43,917 nucleotides of DNA from Flavobacteriales bacterium (GCA_025451295.1 JANWKQ010000044.1:1-43917), one strand, 5' to 3'. Counted from the first letter of the stretch, positions 1-10,543 are shown. Translations and numbers: made by a program. Notes: generated from the letters alone by a model not told the origin.

Positions 1-1057
1 GTATAAATGCCGGAACAAAACCCGGAAAATCAAACGCATTTTTTACTCCACGTTTATCCTTGGCCTGTCCTCTTAAATTATTTCCATAGTCAAAAGTAAT
101 ACTTCCCTTTTTCTGTAATTCCAACATAAGGTTTACATGTTTTGCAATTGTATCCAATGAACGATTCACATAATCTTCAGGATTTGATTCTCTAATAACT
201 TTGGCTTGTTCAACAGATAATCCTTCCGGAAAATATCCAATTAATGGATCGTGTGCTGAGGTTTGATCCGTTAATGTATCAGGAATAATATTTCGCTCGA
301 TCAACCGCTGCAACAGGTCAACTGCATTGCATAAAACACCAATAGAAATATTTTGATTTTTTGATTTTGCTTCCAATGCCCGGTCGATTGATTGATCAAT
401 ATCCAGAAATTTTTCGTCGAGATATTTTGTTTCCAATCTTTTATCGATCCTCCATTCTTCCATTTCAGCAGCGAGACATACACCTTCATTCATCGTGATG
501 GCCAGTGGTTGTGCTCCCCCCATTCCACCAAGACCCGCTGTAACATTCAGTGTTCCTTTGAGCGTTCCATTGAAATGCTGGCGAGCACATTCTGAATAAG
601 TTTCGTATGTACCCTGAACGATCCCCTGTGACCCTATGTAAATCCATGAACCGGCAGTCATCTGTCCATACATCATTAATCCTTTTTTTTCCAATTCAGT
701 AAAATGTTCCCAGTTGGCCCAGTTGGGGACCAACATTGAATTGGAAATTAAAACCCTGGGAGCATCTTTATGCGTCGGTAAAACTGCTACTGGTTTTCCT
801 GATTGAATTAATAAGGTTTGATCATCATTCAGGTTCCTTAATGCCTCCAGGATTTTATGAAATGATTCTACATTCCTGGCTGCTTTGCCACGACCTCCAT
901 ATACAATCAAATCTTCGGGGCGTTCCGCCACATCCGGGTCCAGATTATTGTGAAGCATTCTATAAGCTGCTTCCTGGATCCAGCCTTTGCAATTAAGTTT
1001 TGTTCCAGTTGGTGTTGGGTGTTTGGAGATATCGAGTTTTTCGGATAGATGATTCAT
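1..1057 (-). CDS. hutU: Urocanate hydratase (urocanase), C-terminally truncated by window edge
   Basis: Manual minus-strand translation from ATG at 1055-1057: [62 protein letters not shown]...[25 protein letters not shown]...[10 protein letters not shown]...[24 protein letters not shown]. These are typical urocanase motifs. The ORF track misses it because it is open at the edge. Confidence 0.95.
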   Translation of the reverse strand, partial: MNHLSEKLDISKHPTPTGTKLNCKGWIQEAAYRMLHNNLDPDVAERPEDLIVYGGRGKAARNVESFHKILEALRNLNDDQTLLIQSGKPVAVLPTHKDAPRVLISNSMLVPNWANWEHFTELEKKGLMMYGQMTAGSWIYIGSQGIVQGTYETYSECARQHFNGTLKGTLNVTAGLGGMGGAQPLAITMNEGVCLAAEMEEWRIDKRLETKYLDEKFLDIDQSIDRALEAKSKNQNISIGVLCNAVDLLQRLIERNIIPDTLTDQTSAHDPLIGYFPEGLSVEQAKVIRESNPEDYVNRSLDTIAKHVNLMLELQKKGSITFDYGNNLRGQAKDKRGVKNAFDFPGFVPAFI

Positions 1058-1088
1058 TGGAAATATTTGACAAGCAAAGATATTTATT

Positions 1089-1108
1089 CCGTTGGCTAAA
1101 GCCAACGG
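1089..1108. repeat. Perfect 8-bp stem hairpin CCGTTGGC-TAAA-GCCAACGG
   Basis: Inverted repeat read directly in the intergenic region. Confidence 0.7.
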
Positions 1109-1129
1109 GAAGTAACTTTCAATTTTCGC

Positions 1130-1204
1130 AGCAGGGATAGAAGCAAGTAGCTCCCGAGTGCAGCTCGAGGACTACAGCGGATGGCCCGGCCCGAAGGGGC
1201 CGCC
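1130..1204 (+). ncRNA. Candidate structured intergenic RNA element with two hairpins (Bacteroidetes-type, possibly Flavo-1-like)
   Basis: AGCAGGGATAGAAGCAA-GTAGcTCCCGAG-TGCAG-CTCGaGGACTAC-AGCGGATGGCC-CGGCCC-GAAG-GGGCCG-CC. Two consecutive stems; the second has a GAAG loop. Followed by a bidirectional-looking terminator hairpin. Confidence 0.5.
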
Positions 1205-1208
1205 AAAA

Positions 1209-1238
1209 AAAATGCCTCACTAAAAAGTGAGGCATTTT
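1209..1238 (-). terminator. Intrinsic terminator downstream of OmpA-family gene, possibly bidirectional
   Basis: AAAATGCCTCAC-TAAAAA-GTGAGGCATTTT, 12-bp stem with flanking A/T tracts, just after the stop of 1258..3768(-). Confidence 0.85.
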
Positions 1239-1257
1239 CATTCAACTATTTAAAAGG

Positions 1258-3768
1258 TTACTGACCTAAAGTCATCTCAACACGACGGTTGCGCTGACGA
1301 CCTTCCTCAGTACTATTATCTGCGATCGGTTTATCAGGTCCGAACCATTGTACCTGGAATCGGGTAGCATCTACTCCTTTTTTCACCAGATAGTTCTTCA
1401 CAGCATTCGCACGGTTTTTAGAAAGTGTAACGTTGCTTGAACGTTTACCTACATTATCCGTGTGACCTTCGATCAACAGTTTATATTTTGGTTTTTCAAC
1501 CAAGAGTTTCGCTAAATCATCCAATGATGAGAATGAAGTAGAACGAATGGTCGATTTTCCTGTGTTAAACTCAAGATTATCAAATGCACGCTTAATAACA
1601 TCCTGCTCAGCCTGATCAACCGGAGGACAACCAAAGTTCTCACGAACTCCAGGTGTTTTTGGACACTTATCTTCCAAATCTATAATTCCATCACCATCTG
1701 AGTCGTTGTATGGGCAACCTTTATTTTCAACTGGACCTGGTGTTGTAGGACAAGCATCATCAAGATCACGGATACCATCTTTATCAGTATCAGCATATGG
1801 ACAACCTTTCAACTCAGCCAATCCAGGTTCGGTAGGACAAGCATCTTCATTGTCATAGATTCCGTCATTATCTGTATCAGGACAACCGAATTTTTCCTTT
1901 GGTCCAGGTAAGGTAGGACACTGGTCAAGTTTGTCAATCAAGCCGTCACCATCCGTATCCGGACAACCATTGAATTGAGCAAGACCTCTTTCATCCGGAC
2001 AATCATCTTCGCGGTCGATTACACCGTCAAAGTCCCTGTCTGGACAACCTTGTAATTCTTTTGATCCGGGGTCATCCGGACATTTATCGTTTTTATCGAT
2101 GATCTTATCACCATCTCTATCGGGACATCCGTTGAACTCGGCAATACCAGGATCGGTAGGACAATCATCCTGAGAATCCTGAATTCCATCACGGTCTGTA
2201 TCAGGACAACCCAGGAATTCCCAAACACCTGGTACATGTTTACATTTATCTTTCTTATCAGAAACTTTATCACCATCCGAATCAAGCGGTAAAAGGTGAA
2301 TAACCGGTACTTTAATCCCAGCATAAAGATCGATGGAGTTCCAATTAGCTTTGATCAAATTTGTGAAAAGGCTTCCTGATCCAATGATGAGTGGGCCTAA
2401 GCGCAATCCCAATCCCCAGTTGAAACCGGCTGCTATGTTATATCCAACAGGCATATAAGCTCCAAAAAACGGATTCTCATATCGTACTGTAAATTGAAAA
2501 CTCGTAGCATCATGAATTTTTGCACTTTTTTCGCTACCAGTTAAAAAAGCTATACGAGGGGTAAAGTTTAAATATAATCCACGAACCGGCTGATAGTCAA
2601 GCGTACCTATGATTGAGGTAGGCAAAGACATGGCAAAGGTTGCCTGATTATTTCCTGAAATTGGTGTAACTCCATTTATACCATGTAAGGTATCAGAAAA
2701 TGAATTTGGCCCCAGGATGCCAGCAAGTGAATTACTAGGGGTTTGTGTAATGGCGAAGTTAACATCGGTAGCGCCTACATATCTGTTATAACTAATTCCT
2801 CCCAGATCCATGATGGATAATCCTGCTCTAAGCGTATACGCATCACGGTCAGCCATCCAAAGCCCCGTTTCACCATCCATGTCATATTTGTACTTATCAC
2901 CTTTGGGCCTCCATTCATAGACTACTCCGAGGTCGGCTCCAAATCCAACACCCTCAAATTTAAAGGGATTGAACTGCTGGGTACCACCACCACCAACGTA
3001 TTGAGGGGCCCTTGGATCAATATCCGGTGAATGCCCATAATCAAATTCTCCAGTTAAAGCGAAAATAGTATCCTGACTAATTGTATAGGATAAATTTCTT
3101 CCAGTTGCATATACTCCTCCAAGACCCTGTAATAATTTAAGGGTTCCACCCACTTTAAAAAAGTGAGGTCCTTTGTCATAAATTACCCGACCGTATGAAA
3201 CTCCGTATTCTACCCATGCATTAACACCTACCTGAAAAAAGGCTTCGTTAAATGGGGTAAGGTAATCGACTGTATCAATTCCGTTGAGGGCCCAATCTAG
3301 ATACTTATTATCCATGTCATCTACATTCACAAAGGTCCTTGCATTTGTTGTAAAAGCAAAACCATTTGGACGTATCCCATTTTTCTTCTTCCCAAAACCA
3401 AACATAAATGAGGGTCCCTGAACTCTGACACTGGACATCATACTATGGTTGGGTTTGGTATAGCTAGGATCAAAAAATGAATCAATCACATTAATATGAT
3501 TTGTAATAGATGTATCGAAAAGAGCTCCACTGAAAAGAGCATCTCTATCCATGTATAGAAAGTCATTGGCAAGGAAAACATTGCCCATTCCCAGGTTAAT
3601 ATCCACCATATATCTGGAATCCACCACGTTGGCAGGGTTTACATGGAGGGAATTAATCCCGGCCCAGCTTCCTGTACTATATCCTAAAAAGTCCTGTGCA
3701 AATAATGAAGAGCTCCCTAGTCCCAACATAATAACAAGAGACCGCAACGAATTGTAAGCTTTTTTCAT
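1258..3768 (-). CDS. OmpA family outer membrane protein: DUF5723-like N-terminal region, thrombospondin type-3 repeats, OmpA C-terminal peptidoglycan-binding domain
   Basis: Signal peptide; YSTGSWAGINSLHVNPANVVDSRYMVDINLG N-terminus; about 10 D-x-D-x-D-G TSP3 repeats (GCPDTDGDGLIDKLDQCP...); C-terminal LLIEGHTDNVGKRSSNVTLSKNRANAVKNYLV...GRQRNRRVEM. Confidence 0.92.
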   Translation of the reverse strand: MKKAYNSLRSLVIMLGLGSSSLFAQDFLGYSTGSWAGINSLHVNPANVVDSRYMVDINLGMGNVFLANDFLYMDRDALFSGALFDTSITNHINVIDSFFDPSYTKPNHSMMSSVRVQGPSFMFGFGKKKNGIRPNGFAFTTNARTFVNVDDMDNKYLDWALNGIDTVDYLTPFNEAFFQVGVNAWVEYGVSYGRVIYDKGPHFFKVGGTLKLLQGLGGVYATGRNLSYTISQDTIFALTGEFDYGHSPDIDPRAPQYVGGGGTQQFNPFKFEGVGFGADLGVVYEWRPKGDKYKYDMDGETGLWMADRDAYTLRAGLSIMDLGGISYNRYVGATDVNFAITQTPSNSLAGILGPNSFSDTLHGINGVTPISGNNQATFAMSLPTSIIGTLDYQPVRGLYLNFTPRIAFLTGSEKSAKIHDATSFQFTVRYENPFFGAYMPVGYNIAAGFNWGLGLRLGPLIIGSGSLFTNLIKANWNSIDLYAGIKVPVIHLLPLDSDGDKVSDKKDKCKHVPGVWEFLGCPDTDRDGIQDSQDDCPTDPGIAEFNGCPDRDGDKIIDKNDKCPDDPGSKELQGCPDRDFDGVIDREDDCPDERGLAQFNGCPDTDGDGLIDKLDQCPTLPGPKEKFGCPDTDNDGIYDNEDACPTEPGLAELKGCPYADTDKDGIRDLDDACPTTPGPVENKGCPYNDSDGDGIIDLEDKCPKTPGVRENFGCPPVDQAEQDVIKRAFDNLEFNTGKSTIRSTSFSSLDDLAKLLVEKPKYKLLIEGHTDNVGKRSSNVTLSKNRANAVKNYLVKKGVDATRFQVQWFGPDKPIADNSTEEGRQRNRRVEMTLGQ

Positions 3769-3855
3769 AGCATATGTGTTAAAAATGATCGGGTAAATAT
3801 AATATAGAACTAATAATAAACAGCAATTTTTTTTTATTTTCTTTAACTACCCGTG

Positions 3856-5229
3856 TCAGTTAGGTTGTTTTGGGGTGATTTGTGAAGTAAAAGAAATCCT
3901 GCTACCCTTCTCCCATTGGTAATTATAGTCAAGCACTTGATTTTTTTGCAGCCAAGAATGGTTGCATGAAAGAAAGATCCTCTTTTCTAATGTTTTTTTA
4001 ATAAAAAGTGCTGATGGATAGGAAGATGCATGATTTAACAACACCTCTGTGGAGGTTGCGATAAAAAGGTAGTTATTATAGCTGGTAATAAATAATTTTC
4101 CGGTATCCTGTTCAAAAGGGATCAATGGTATAATTTTATTTACAAGATCACGGCCCATTGCGGCTATTTGTGTGATTAAATCATCGGCCATTGGTATAAG
4201 CTGAACCGAAGTATCGAGACTGGCTCTTTGGAACAAGTAAACTGCTATCCGATTGTTTGAAACAACCAATTCAACAGGTTGATCTAAGGTGTCTTTAAAA
4301 TAGTAGTACATAAAAGGAGCTGCGCTTAACTTCCCCAGCGAATCCTGAATTAAAAACTGATAGGATTCATTTTTATAACCAGTGGAATTAGATTGAAAAA
4401 ATAAACATTTATTATCCTCAGTTGATCTGGCAAATCTTCGAATCTCCGGATTTAATGAATCAAACTCAAGTTCACCATGAAAATTAATTTTTTTGTTATC
4501 CATTGAAATGTCAAACCAAAATGTATTCGACAATTTATCAAGCCATCCTCCAAAGATTGGATTTTCCCCGGTGAAACGGTTGAGAATTTTCTTTTCGAAG
4601 CCGGATTTACCCCAGACCGCTAAATTTGCTTTCATCCGGGTGTCCCAAACACCTAATTCATTATTGACCTTCTCGGAAATACTGTACGACAACGATTGAG
4701 TAAGAAACACAGCGCTTTTGGACACTGCAAAAATATTTTGTTTTACAAAATAATAGACCGGTTCATTTTTTTTCGTGTAAAAAGCCTTGTATCCTTCTTT
4801 GAATTTCTCGATTTTTCGACCGTCAGTGGCGGTCGCCAGAAACTGATCGATAAAATGTTCGTTGGTCCGTTTATCGAGATCAACCAGGATAAGGAAGTTG
4901 AGTGAAGAGTCAATACAGAGATAAGACGTATTGCTTCGAAGAATCTCTGCCGTTTTATAATTTCTGGAAGTGATTGAGTCAATCAAAGACCAATACTTTC
5001 TTAGTTCCTCAAAATTCAGAAACTCTTTCACAACAGGGTTATTCAAAAACGAATTGGTAGTTTTGGAAGTTTCTTTTATTCTCAATACAAACTCGGTCTG
5101 AGGTGGTACAAAAATTAAAATTGAGTTTTGTTTATTGACCCGGCTGTTAAGATAAAAATACAGCACGAGTAAACCCATAAGAATGAAGAACAGTGCAACA
5201 ACAAGGCCCGTCAATATTTTTTTGGTCAT
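3856..5229 (-). CDS. Hypothetical membrane-anchored protein (possibly DUF3352-like)
   Basis: 457-aa ORF with one N-terminal TM helix (ILTGLVVALFFILMGLLVLYFYL); no confident family. Confidence 0.7.
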   Translation of the reverse strand: MTKKILTGLVVALFFILMGLLVLYFYLNSRVNKQNSILIFVPPQTEFVLRIKETSKTTNSFLNNPVVKEFLNFEELRKYWSLIDSITSRNYKTAEILRSNTSYLCIDSSLNFLILVDLDKRTNEHFIDQFLATATDGRKIEKFKEGYKAFYTKKNEPVYYFVKQNIFAVSKSAVFLTQSLSYSISEKVNNELGVWDTRMKANLAVWGKSGFEKKILNRFTGENPIFGGWLDKLSNTFWFDISMDNKKINFHGELEFDSLNPEIRRFARSTEDNKCLFFQSNSTGYKNESYQFLIQDSLGKLSAAPFMYYYFKDTLDQPVELVVSNNRIAVYLFQRASLDTSVQLIPMADDLITQIAAMGRDLVNKIIPLIPFEQDTGKLFITSYNNYLFIATSTEVLLNHASSYPSALFIKKTLEKRIFLSCNHSWLQKNQVLDYNYQWEKGSRISFTSQITPKQPN

Positions 5230-5315
5230 CCGTGGTATTCAGAAATTAAATCAAATATCATAAAAGCCAGCAAATAAAACAAGTAATATATCCCCAGATA
5301 TACTGCGAAAATATA

Positions 5316-7166
5316 TTAGCCTTTAATGATCTTGGTAGTTGTACTATTGTTTTTGGAAGTGGCTTTTAAAAAGTAGGTTCCCTTTGCCAACATTTCGCAA
5401 GGGATCACAATGTTATTGAGACCATTGTGCAAAGGGCCAATTGATTTGTTGTATACCACCGCTCCCTGGATATCAATGAGCTGTAGTTCTACGGTTGCCT
5501 CTTCTAAAATAAATAATTGAAAATATAGGTTTTCTGCCACCGGATTGGGATACACGCTTAATAACTGTATTTGAGAATTCCCCTGATATACAGATGCTAT
5601 GCCAAAAGGTCTTGGCCATAATGGTGATTGAAGGTGAACCACATCCGGTCTTGGTACCGCAGGGCTTACTGCCTGGTTCAAGAACCTTTCATTATCATTT
5701 ACATACCAACTTTCGCCTGACATGTAACTACCATCACTATTGTCGATCGTGTTTACAAAAAACCAATCACTTTGGGTTCTGGTTTGGTTGATGTCAAGAA
5801 TCAAAAATCCTTTCTTAGTGATCTCAGTATACTTAATATGATCGTTAAATGCCTGGATAAGAGAAACCGGAACACCTATGGGGGATCCGGGAGATGTAAC
5901 ACTTGTTACCACAAACTCAACAAAGGCGCTTCCCGTTCCATCAGGATTATAACTTGCAGTAGGAACATCATTGGCCCAACTGGTATGAATATCTCCGGTT
6001 AAAGCCACAACATCGGTAATATTACTATCCAATACATAATTCATAAGCTCCAGCCGGTCGGCAGCATATCCATCCCATTGATCTGCGTTTACAGGAACAC
6101 CAAAAACTTCAAGTGGTGCAATCATTACTTGCTGACCAAGGACTTTCCATTGTTTGGTTGAGTTACTTAGGTTTTGTTTTAACCAGGTAAATTGGTCGTC
6201 ACCTAAAATAGTTCTGTCCGTGTCATTCACATCCGGACTGGTTGCGGCCACTTGTTCATCTCTTCCATGTATCCTGGTATCGAGCATAATAAAATCAACC
6301 AGGTCACCATAGGGAATTATACGATAAATAATAGAATCATTACCTACACCTTGTTCGCGTATCGGAATCCATTCAAAATAGGCCTGTCTTCCATATTGCT
6401 CACGATTTACCCAGGTGCCTTCGGCACCTTCCGTATGGTTTTCAGCACCATCCTTATAGGAATCATTTGCATATTCATGATCATCCCAAACATTAAAAAA
6501 AGGAAATTGCTGATGCAGTCGCATCAGATCCTGATCCAAATGGTAAGTAGAATAACGGGTACGATAATCACTTAAAACCGTAATCTCATTTGCTGGTTCC
6601 CAAATCCTATTGGCGGTTGCATTAAACGCATAACCATCATGTTCATATTCATAAATATAATCGCCTAAATGGATGATCGCATCCACATCATTTCTTGAGG
6701 TAATGACCTTATAAGCATTAAAATATCCGGCTTCATAGTTAGCACAAGATACTACTGCAAAACGTAAACTATCGACGGACCCTACAGGCGCAGTTTTGGT
6801 TCTTCCCCGAATGGAATTAAACCCATTGTGGGTAAACTCATAAAAATAAAATGTATTCGGTGTTAACCCGGTCACATCTATTTTAACTGTATAATCAAGA
6901 TTTTGGTCAGTGGTAAATACTCCGTTTTGCACTATATTGGTCATACCGGTATCGGTAGCAACTCTCCACAGAACATTGGCCGAACCTACCCAACCAGTAT
7001 CAGGTGTAACCCTTGTCCATATTATAACCCGGTCTGACATCGGATCTCCGGAAGCTACACCATGATAGAACGGTTTCAGCATGGGATTCAGGGTAAGTAT
7101 TTTTTGAACTTGTGAAAATCCGGAAACTGTAAACATCAAAAAGAAAGAGAATAAAATGGGCCTCAT
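5316..7166 (-). CDS. phoD: PhoD-like alkaline phosphatase D family protein with T9SS type A sorting domain
   Basis: Signal peptide; FYHGVASGDPMSDRVIIWTRVTP; VVSCANYEAGYFNAYKVI..DVDAIIHLGDYIYEYEHDGY; FFNVWDDHEYANDSYKDGAENH; LTGDIHTSWANDV; C-term YPNPVAENLYFQ...KGTYFLKATSKN. Confidence 0.93.
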   Translation of the reverse strand: MRPILFSFFLMFTVSGFSQVQKILTLNPMLKPFYHGVASGDPMSDRVIIWTRVTPDTGWVGSANVLWRVATDTGMTNIVQNGVFTTDQNLDYTVKIDVTGLTPNTFYFYEFTHNGFNSIRGRTKTAPVGSVDSLRFAVVSCANYEAGYFNAYKVITSRNDVDAIIHLGDYIYEYEHDGYAFNATANRIWEPANEITVLSDYRTRYSTYHLDQDLMRLHQQFPFFNVWDDHEYANDSYKDGAENHTEGAEGTWVNREQYGRQAYFEWIPIREQGVGNDSIIYRIIPYGDLVDFIMLDTRIHGRDEQVAATSPDVNDTDRTILGDDQFTWLKQNLSNSTKQWKVLGQQVMIAPLEVFGVPVNADQWDGYAADRLELMNYVLDSNITDVVALTGDIHTSWANDVPTASYNPDGTGSAFVEFVVTSVTSPGSPIGVPVSLIQAFNDHIKYTEITKKGFLILDINQTRTQSDWFFVNTIDNSDGSYMSGESWYVNDNERFLNQAVSPAVPRPDVVHLQSPLWPRPFGIASVYQGNSQIQLLSVYPNPVAENLYFQLFILEEATVELQLIDIQGAVVYNKSIGPLHNGLNNIVIPCEMLAKGTYFLKATSKNNSTTTKIIKG

Positions 7167-7285
7167 AAAAACATGGTTTGGTATGGAATAAAATTATGTC
7201 GGTAAAAATAAGCAAACAATTAGAATTATAGGATCAAAATTACGGGCATCGACTTACAATTGGGTTAAGCCAATATTAATTTCCT

Positions 7286-7939
7286 TCACGAAATAACGCT
7301 GCCATCCTTCATTTGAATGCTACGGTGAGCCATGGCAGCAAGTTCAGTGTTATGTGTAACGATCACAAAAGTCTGATTAAATTCCTTGTTAAGCTGATAA
7401 AAAAGATCATGCAACTCCTTGGAGGTTTGGGTATCCAGATTTCCCGAAGGCTCATCGGCAAAAATCACCAGGGGTTTATTCATGAGTGCTCTGGCCACTG
7501 CCACACGCTGCTGTTCTCCACCAGAAAGCTGTGAAGGTTTATGCGACAACCTGGCACCAAGGCCAAGGTAATCAAGTAGTTCTTTAGCCCGGATTTCCGA
7601 TTCCTTTTTCGTAATTTTTTTAATGAGCGAAGGCATCATTACATTTTCAAGTGCCGTAAATTCAGGAAGTAAATGATGGAACTGAAAAACAAATCCAATA
7701 TGGTTATTTCTAAAGCTGCTAAGCTGCGCATCTCCAAATCCACTCACCAATTTCCCATCAAGATAGACTTCTCCGTTTGTAGGTCGGTCGAGCGTACCAA
7801 GAATATGTAACAGGGTGGATTTTCCGGCACCGGATTTTCCTACAATCACAACTATCTCTCCTTTGTTGATTTCAATGTTCACATTTTTGAGCACTTCGAG
7901 CTGATCGTAATGTTTGGAAAGATTGACCCCTTTTATCAT
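7286..7939 (-). CDS. lolD: ABC transporter ATP-binding protein, LolD family
   Basis: Walker [10 protein letters not shown], signature [15 protein letters not shown], Walker [14 protein letters not shown]; typical LolD length. Confidence 0.9.
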   Translation of the reverse strand: MIKGVNLSKHYDQLEVLKNVNIEINKGEIVVIVGKSGAGKSTLLHILGTLDRPTNGEVYLDGKLVSGFGDAQLSSFRNNHIGFVFQFHHLLPEFTALENVMMPSLIKKITKKESEIRAKELLDYLGLGARLSHKPSQLSGGEQQRVAVARALMNKPLVIFADEPSGNLDTQTSKELHDLFYQLNKEFNQTFVIVTHNTELAAMAHRSIQMKDGSVIS

Positions 7940-7952
7940 GGTTCAAATATGC

Positions 7953-8852
7953 TCAATTATGTTGATTCAACCAATTTAAAACGATTGGAAAATGATCAAG
8001 TGGTGCATCCGGATGAGTTAGAATGTCAACATGGCCATAATCGTTTTTGTTCCCATTAAGTTTTCCTAAAACATGGTTGGTTGCATGTTCAGGACCTATT
8101 TCATCCAGCATTTTTTTTACACAATACTTATTCCCCAGAGAATGATCGGCACTTCCGGTTAAAGAAAGAACCGGTGGAAATCCGGACGATTGAAATGCTT
8201 TTTTATAGTTGAACTGATCTCTGCCATCGATCCAGTGATTGCTATAGACCCATTTGTTGCATTCAAAGAAAAAACCGGCAGGTTCATCATCGGCACCCAT
8301 CCGTATTTTTTTGGCTGGTAAATATCCGCTTAGTTTTGTAGCAATTGTGCCAACCACCGTCCACATCAGGTCTACCATTAACCATCTGCGAAAATGGTGA
8401 ACATAGATTTTTCTTTTACAAGCGAAGAAAATAATGGACTTAATATTTCTGTTTATATCGGCAAATCTAGTGTACCAGCTGGCAATCAAGACACCACCCC
8501 AGGAATGTGCTATTAGGTGTATAGGTGTATCCGTTCCTTTTAATTCTTTTATCTTATTAATAATGGCCGGAATATCGTTTACGATCATTTCATACTGTCC
8601 TCCTTTTACTTTTCCGGTGTTCGCCGCTGGTGTACTTTTTCCCTTTCCCCGCATATCAGAAATAAAAACGTCATAGCCGTTTTCTGCCAGAAAAGGTGCC
8701 AATCCTTTTCCATTTTCTGAGTAAAAAATACGCCCGTTCTCGATAGCACCGTGAACAAGCAGGACCGCCTTTCCATTCGGATCACCCATTCTTCCCACCC
8801 ACAGCTTAATATCTTCCTCAGGGACTATAAAATGATCCGTGATTTCTATCAT
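7953..8852 (-). CDS. Alpha/beta hydrolase fold protein
   Basis: VLLVHGAIENGRIF, DMRGKGKS, LIAHSWGGVLIASW nucleophile elbow, C-terminal GHVDIL. Confidence 0.85.
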   Translation of the reverse strand: MIEITDHFIVPEEDIKLWVGRMGDPNGKAVLLVHGAIENGRIFYSENGKGLAPFLAENGYDVFISDMRGKGKSTPAANTGKVKGGQYEMIVNDIPAIINKIKELKGTDTPIHLIAHSWGGVLIASWYTRFADINRNIKSIIFFACKRKIYVHHFRRWLMVDLMWTVVGTIATKLSGYLPAKKIRMGADDEPAGFFFECNKWVYSNHWIDGRDQFNYKKAFQSSGFPPVLSLTGSADHSLGNKYCVKKMLDEIGPEHATNHVLGKLNGNKNDYGHVDILTHPDAPLDHFPIVLNWLNQHN

Positions 8853-8913
8853 GCTGCAAATATAATTTTCTTATTTTTTTATTTGGTCGGCTCCCCGGCC
8901 AGCGGGTGGTTTT

Positions 8914-10374
8914 TTAATTTTTTATACCGAATTTTTCGTTTACCCAAATTTCGTAGTTGAACACTTTATTTACATTCACGCTATTCAATTTCAGATAATC
9001 ATTCACCAGTTTCAACATTTCTTTATCTGTCCGGTAGTTGGCCTGACCACTCATTTTAAGAATAATATCAAAAAGAACCTTTTCGGCACCTTCATATTCC
9101 TTCCATTCGGTATTCAAACTCGATTTGATCTGCGAAAGTCTATACTCAAATGTGTTTACATCGGTTAGTTCGTGTCGGGCCATCAATTCAAGTAAAGCCA
9201 GTTCTACCTTTAAATTCATATCGATCTTTGGATAATAATCATTGAGGTAAACTTTTTGGAGTGTTTTTACGACCTGCTTGTAGTTTTTCTGGACGAAATA
9301 CAAGAAGGCAAGATTGGCATAATTAAAGACGATAAAATAAGGATCATTGATAATGGTTCCCTTGGTTAATACTTCCAGTTGAAGTTCAACGGCCTTGTCA
9401 GTATCCAATACTGCATATGAATTGATCTGTGCCTGATAATAAAAATAAATATACCGGTCAAAAAGCATTTTATCATGTTCCAACAACGCATCATAAAGCA
9501 CTTTACCAGTTTCGATCACCTCCTGGTACTTACGCTGTACCAACAGAGAGTTGGTAAGGTATACAAGTTGTTCGATCTTAATATCATGTGTTTGCTTTGT
9601 AAAAATACTTGTTTTTAAAAAATCTTCACGTGTTTCAGCAATATATTTTTCCAGTTCAACAAACTTTTGCTGTTGAACAAGGATCTGACTGATCGCTTTA
9701 TAGAATTTTATTTTAAACTGGTTGGATTTGAAGATCTCTTTGTCGCTGGCAAATGTTTTCAGTGTTTTATCAATTTCCTTTGAAACGCTCAACTGCCCTG
9801 CCAGATTTTGGGTCGATTTTAACCTGAAAGTCATTACAGCAACGATCTCATCAATGTTTCTTAAAGTGTTGAACATTTTAAAATTGGTCCTTCTCTTTTT
9901 TATGTAAAAATCAGGATCCTTGGTTAATGAGTCTTTACAAAAGAGGATCATTTCACCATAAAGAAAATCGAGGAGGGTATATTGTTCACTCCCTTCGGCA
10001 TACTTGATGGATTTCAGCAAATAATATTCAGCCAGGGGCTCTATACCTTTTGAGTGAAAGATCCGGTATAAAATCAGGTTTTGTTCACTTAAAAAAGTGG
10101 TTTTGCCTTCGGAGGTATTGAGTTCAATTAAAGCCTGATTAATGTTATTTACCAATCGGTTCTTAAGGCGGTAAAGCGTGCCCATCTCATTTGACTTTGG
10201 CCCATATAATTTTTTCATGATCACCTCATCATCGGGTGACTGTTCTTTATTCTTGAATGACTTATATAATTGAAAGAGCTGAAACGCCTTGGACTTATCT
10301 GCCTCGAGTTTTTGCTGGATATGCCCAAGGGTATATCCATCCAGGTTTCCGATCAGTTCTAATAGTACATTCAT
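8914..10374 (-). CDS. Conserved hypothetical alpha-helical repeat (TPR-like solenoid) protein, paralogue of 15524..16987
   Basis: 486 aa, no signal peptide, helix-rich; shares QFKIKxYKxISQIxVQQxxFVELExY and THDxKIE blocks with the second copy. Confidence 0.75.
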   Translation of the reverse strand: MNVLLELIGNLDGYTLGHIQQKLEADKSKAFQLFQLYKSFKNKEQSPDDEVIMKKLYGPKSNEMGTLYRLKNRLVNNINQALIELNTSEGKTTFLSEQNLILYRIFHSKGIEPLAEYYLLKSIKYAEGSEQYTLLDFLYGEMILFCKDSLTKDPDFYIKKRRTNFKMFNTLRNIDEIVAVMTFRLKSTQNLAGQLSVSKEIDKTLKTFASDKEIFKSNQFKIKFYKAISQILVQQQKFVELEKYIAETREDFLKTSIFTKQTHDIKIEQLVYLTNSLLVQRKYQEVIETGKVLYDALLEHDKMLFDRYIYFYYQAQINSYAVLDTDKAVELQLEVLTKGTIINDPYFIVFNYANLAFLYFVQKNYKQVVKTLQKVYLNDYYPKIDMNLKVELALLELMARHELTDVNTFEYRLSQIKSSLNTEWKEYEGAEKVLFDIILKMSGQANYRTDKEMLKLVNDYLKLNSVNVNKVFNYEIWVNEKFGIKN

Positions 10375-10485
10375 TTAGTAATCAAATAAAATATACAGTG
10401 TTAATTTTCAATACCTTATGCAATAATACAAAAAACCATAACGTAATGCAAATAAAAAAAACTCCGGTTTGAGGCAGGAAATCCC

Positions 10486-10493
10486 TAAATTTG
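10486..10493 (+). promoter_or_regulatory. Candidate Bacteroidetes -7 element TAAATTTG
   Basis: Matches TAnnTTTG. Located about 50 bp before the CDS at 10544. The nearest TTG is only 14 nt upstream, so the -33 element is not well supported. Confidence 0.35.
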
Positions 10494-10543
10494 TTTAACC
10501 GACCTAAACAACTTACGTTAGAGAGGAATATAAGGGTATACTT

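Noticed and set aside
1625-2300. Regularly spaced repeats that could suggest a CRISPR array
   Set aside because: The periodicity is the TSP3 protein repeat in a continuous reading frame; the units are degenerate at DNA level.
2019-2324. 101-aa minus-strand ORF in the TSP3 region
   Set aside because: Out-of-frame ORF inside the OmpA-family gene created by repetitive codons.
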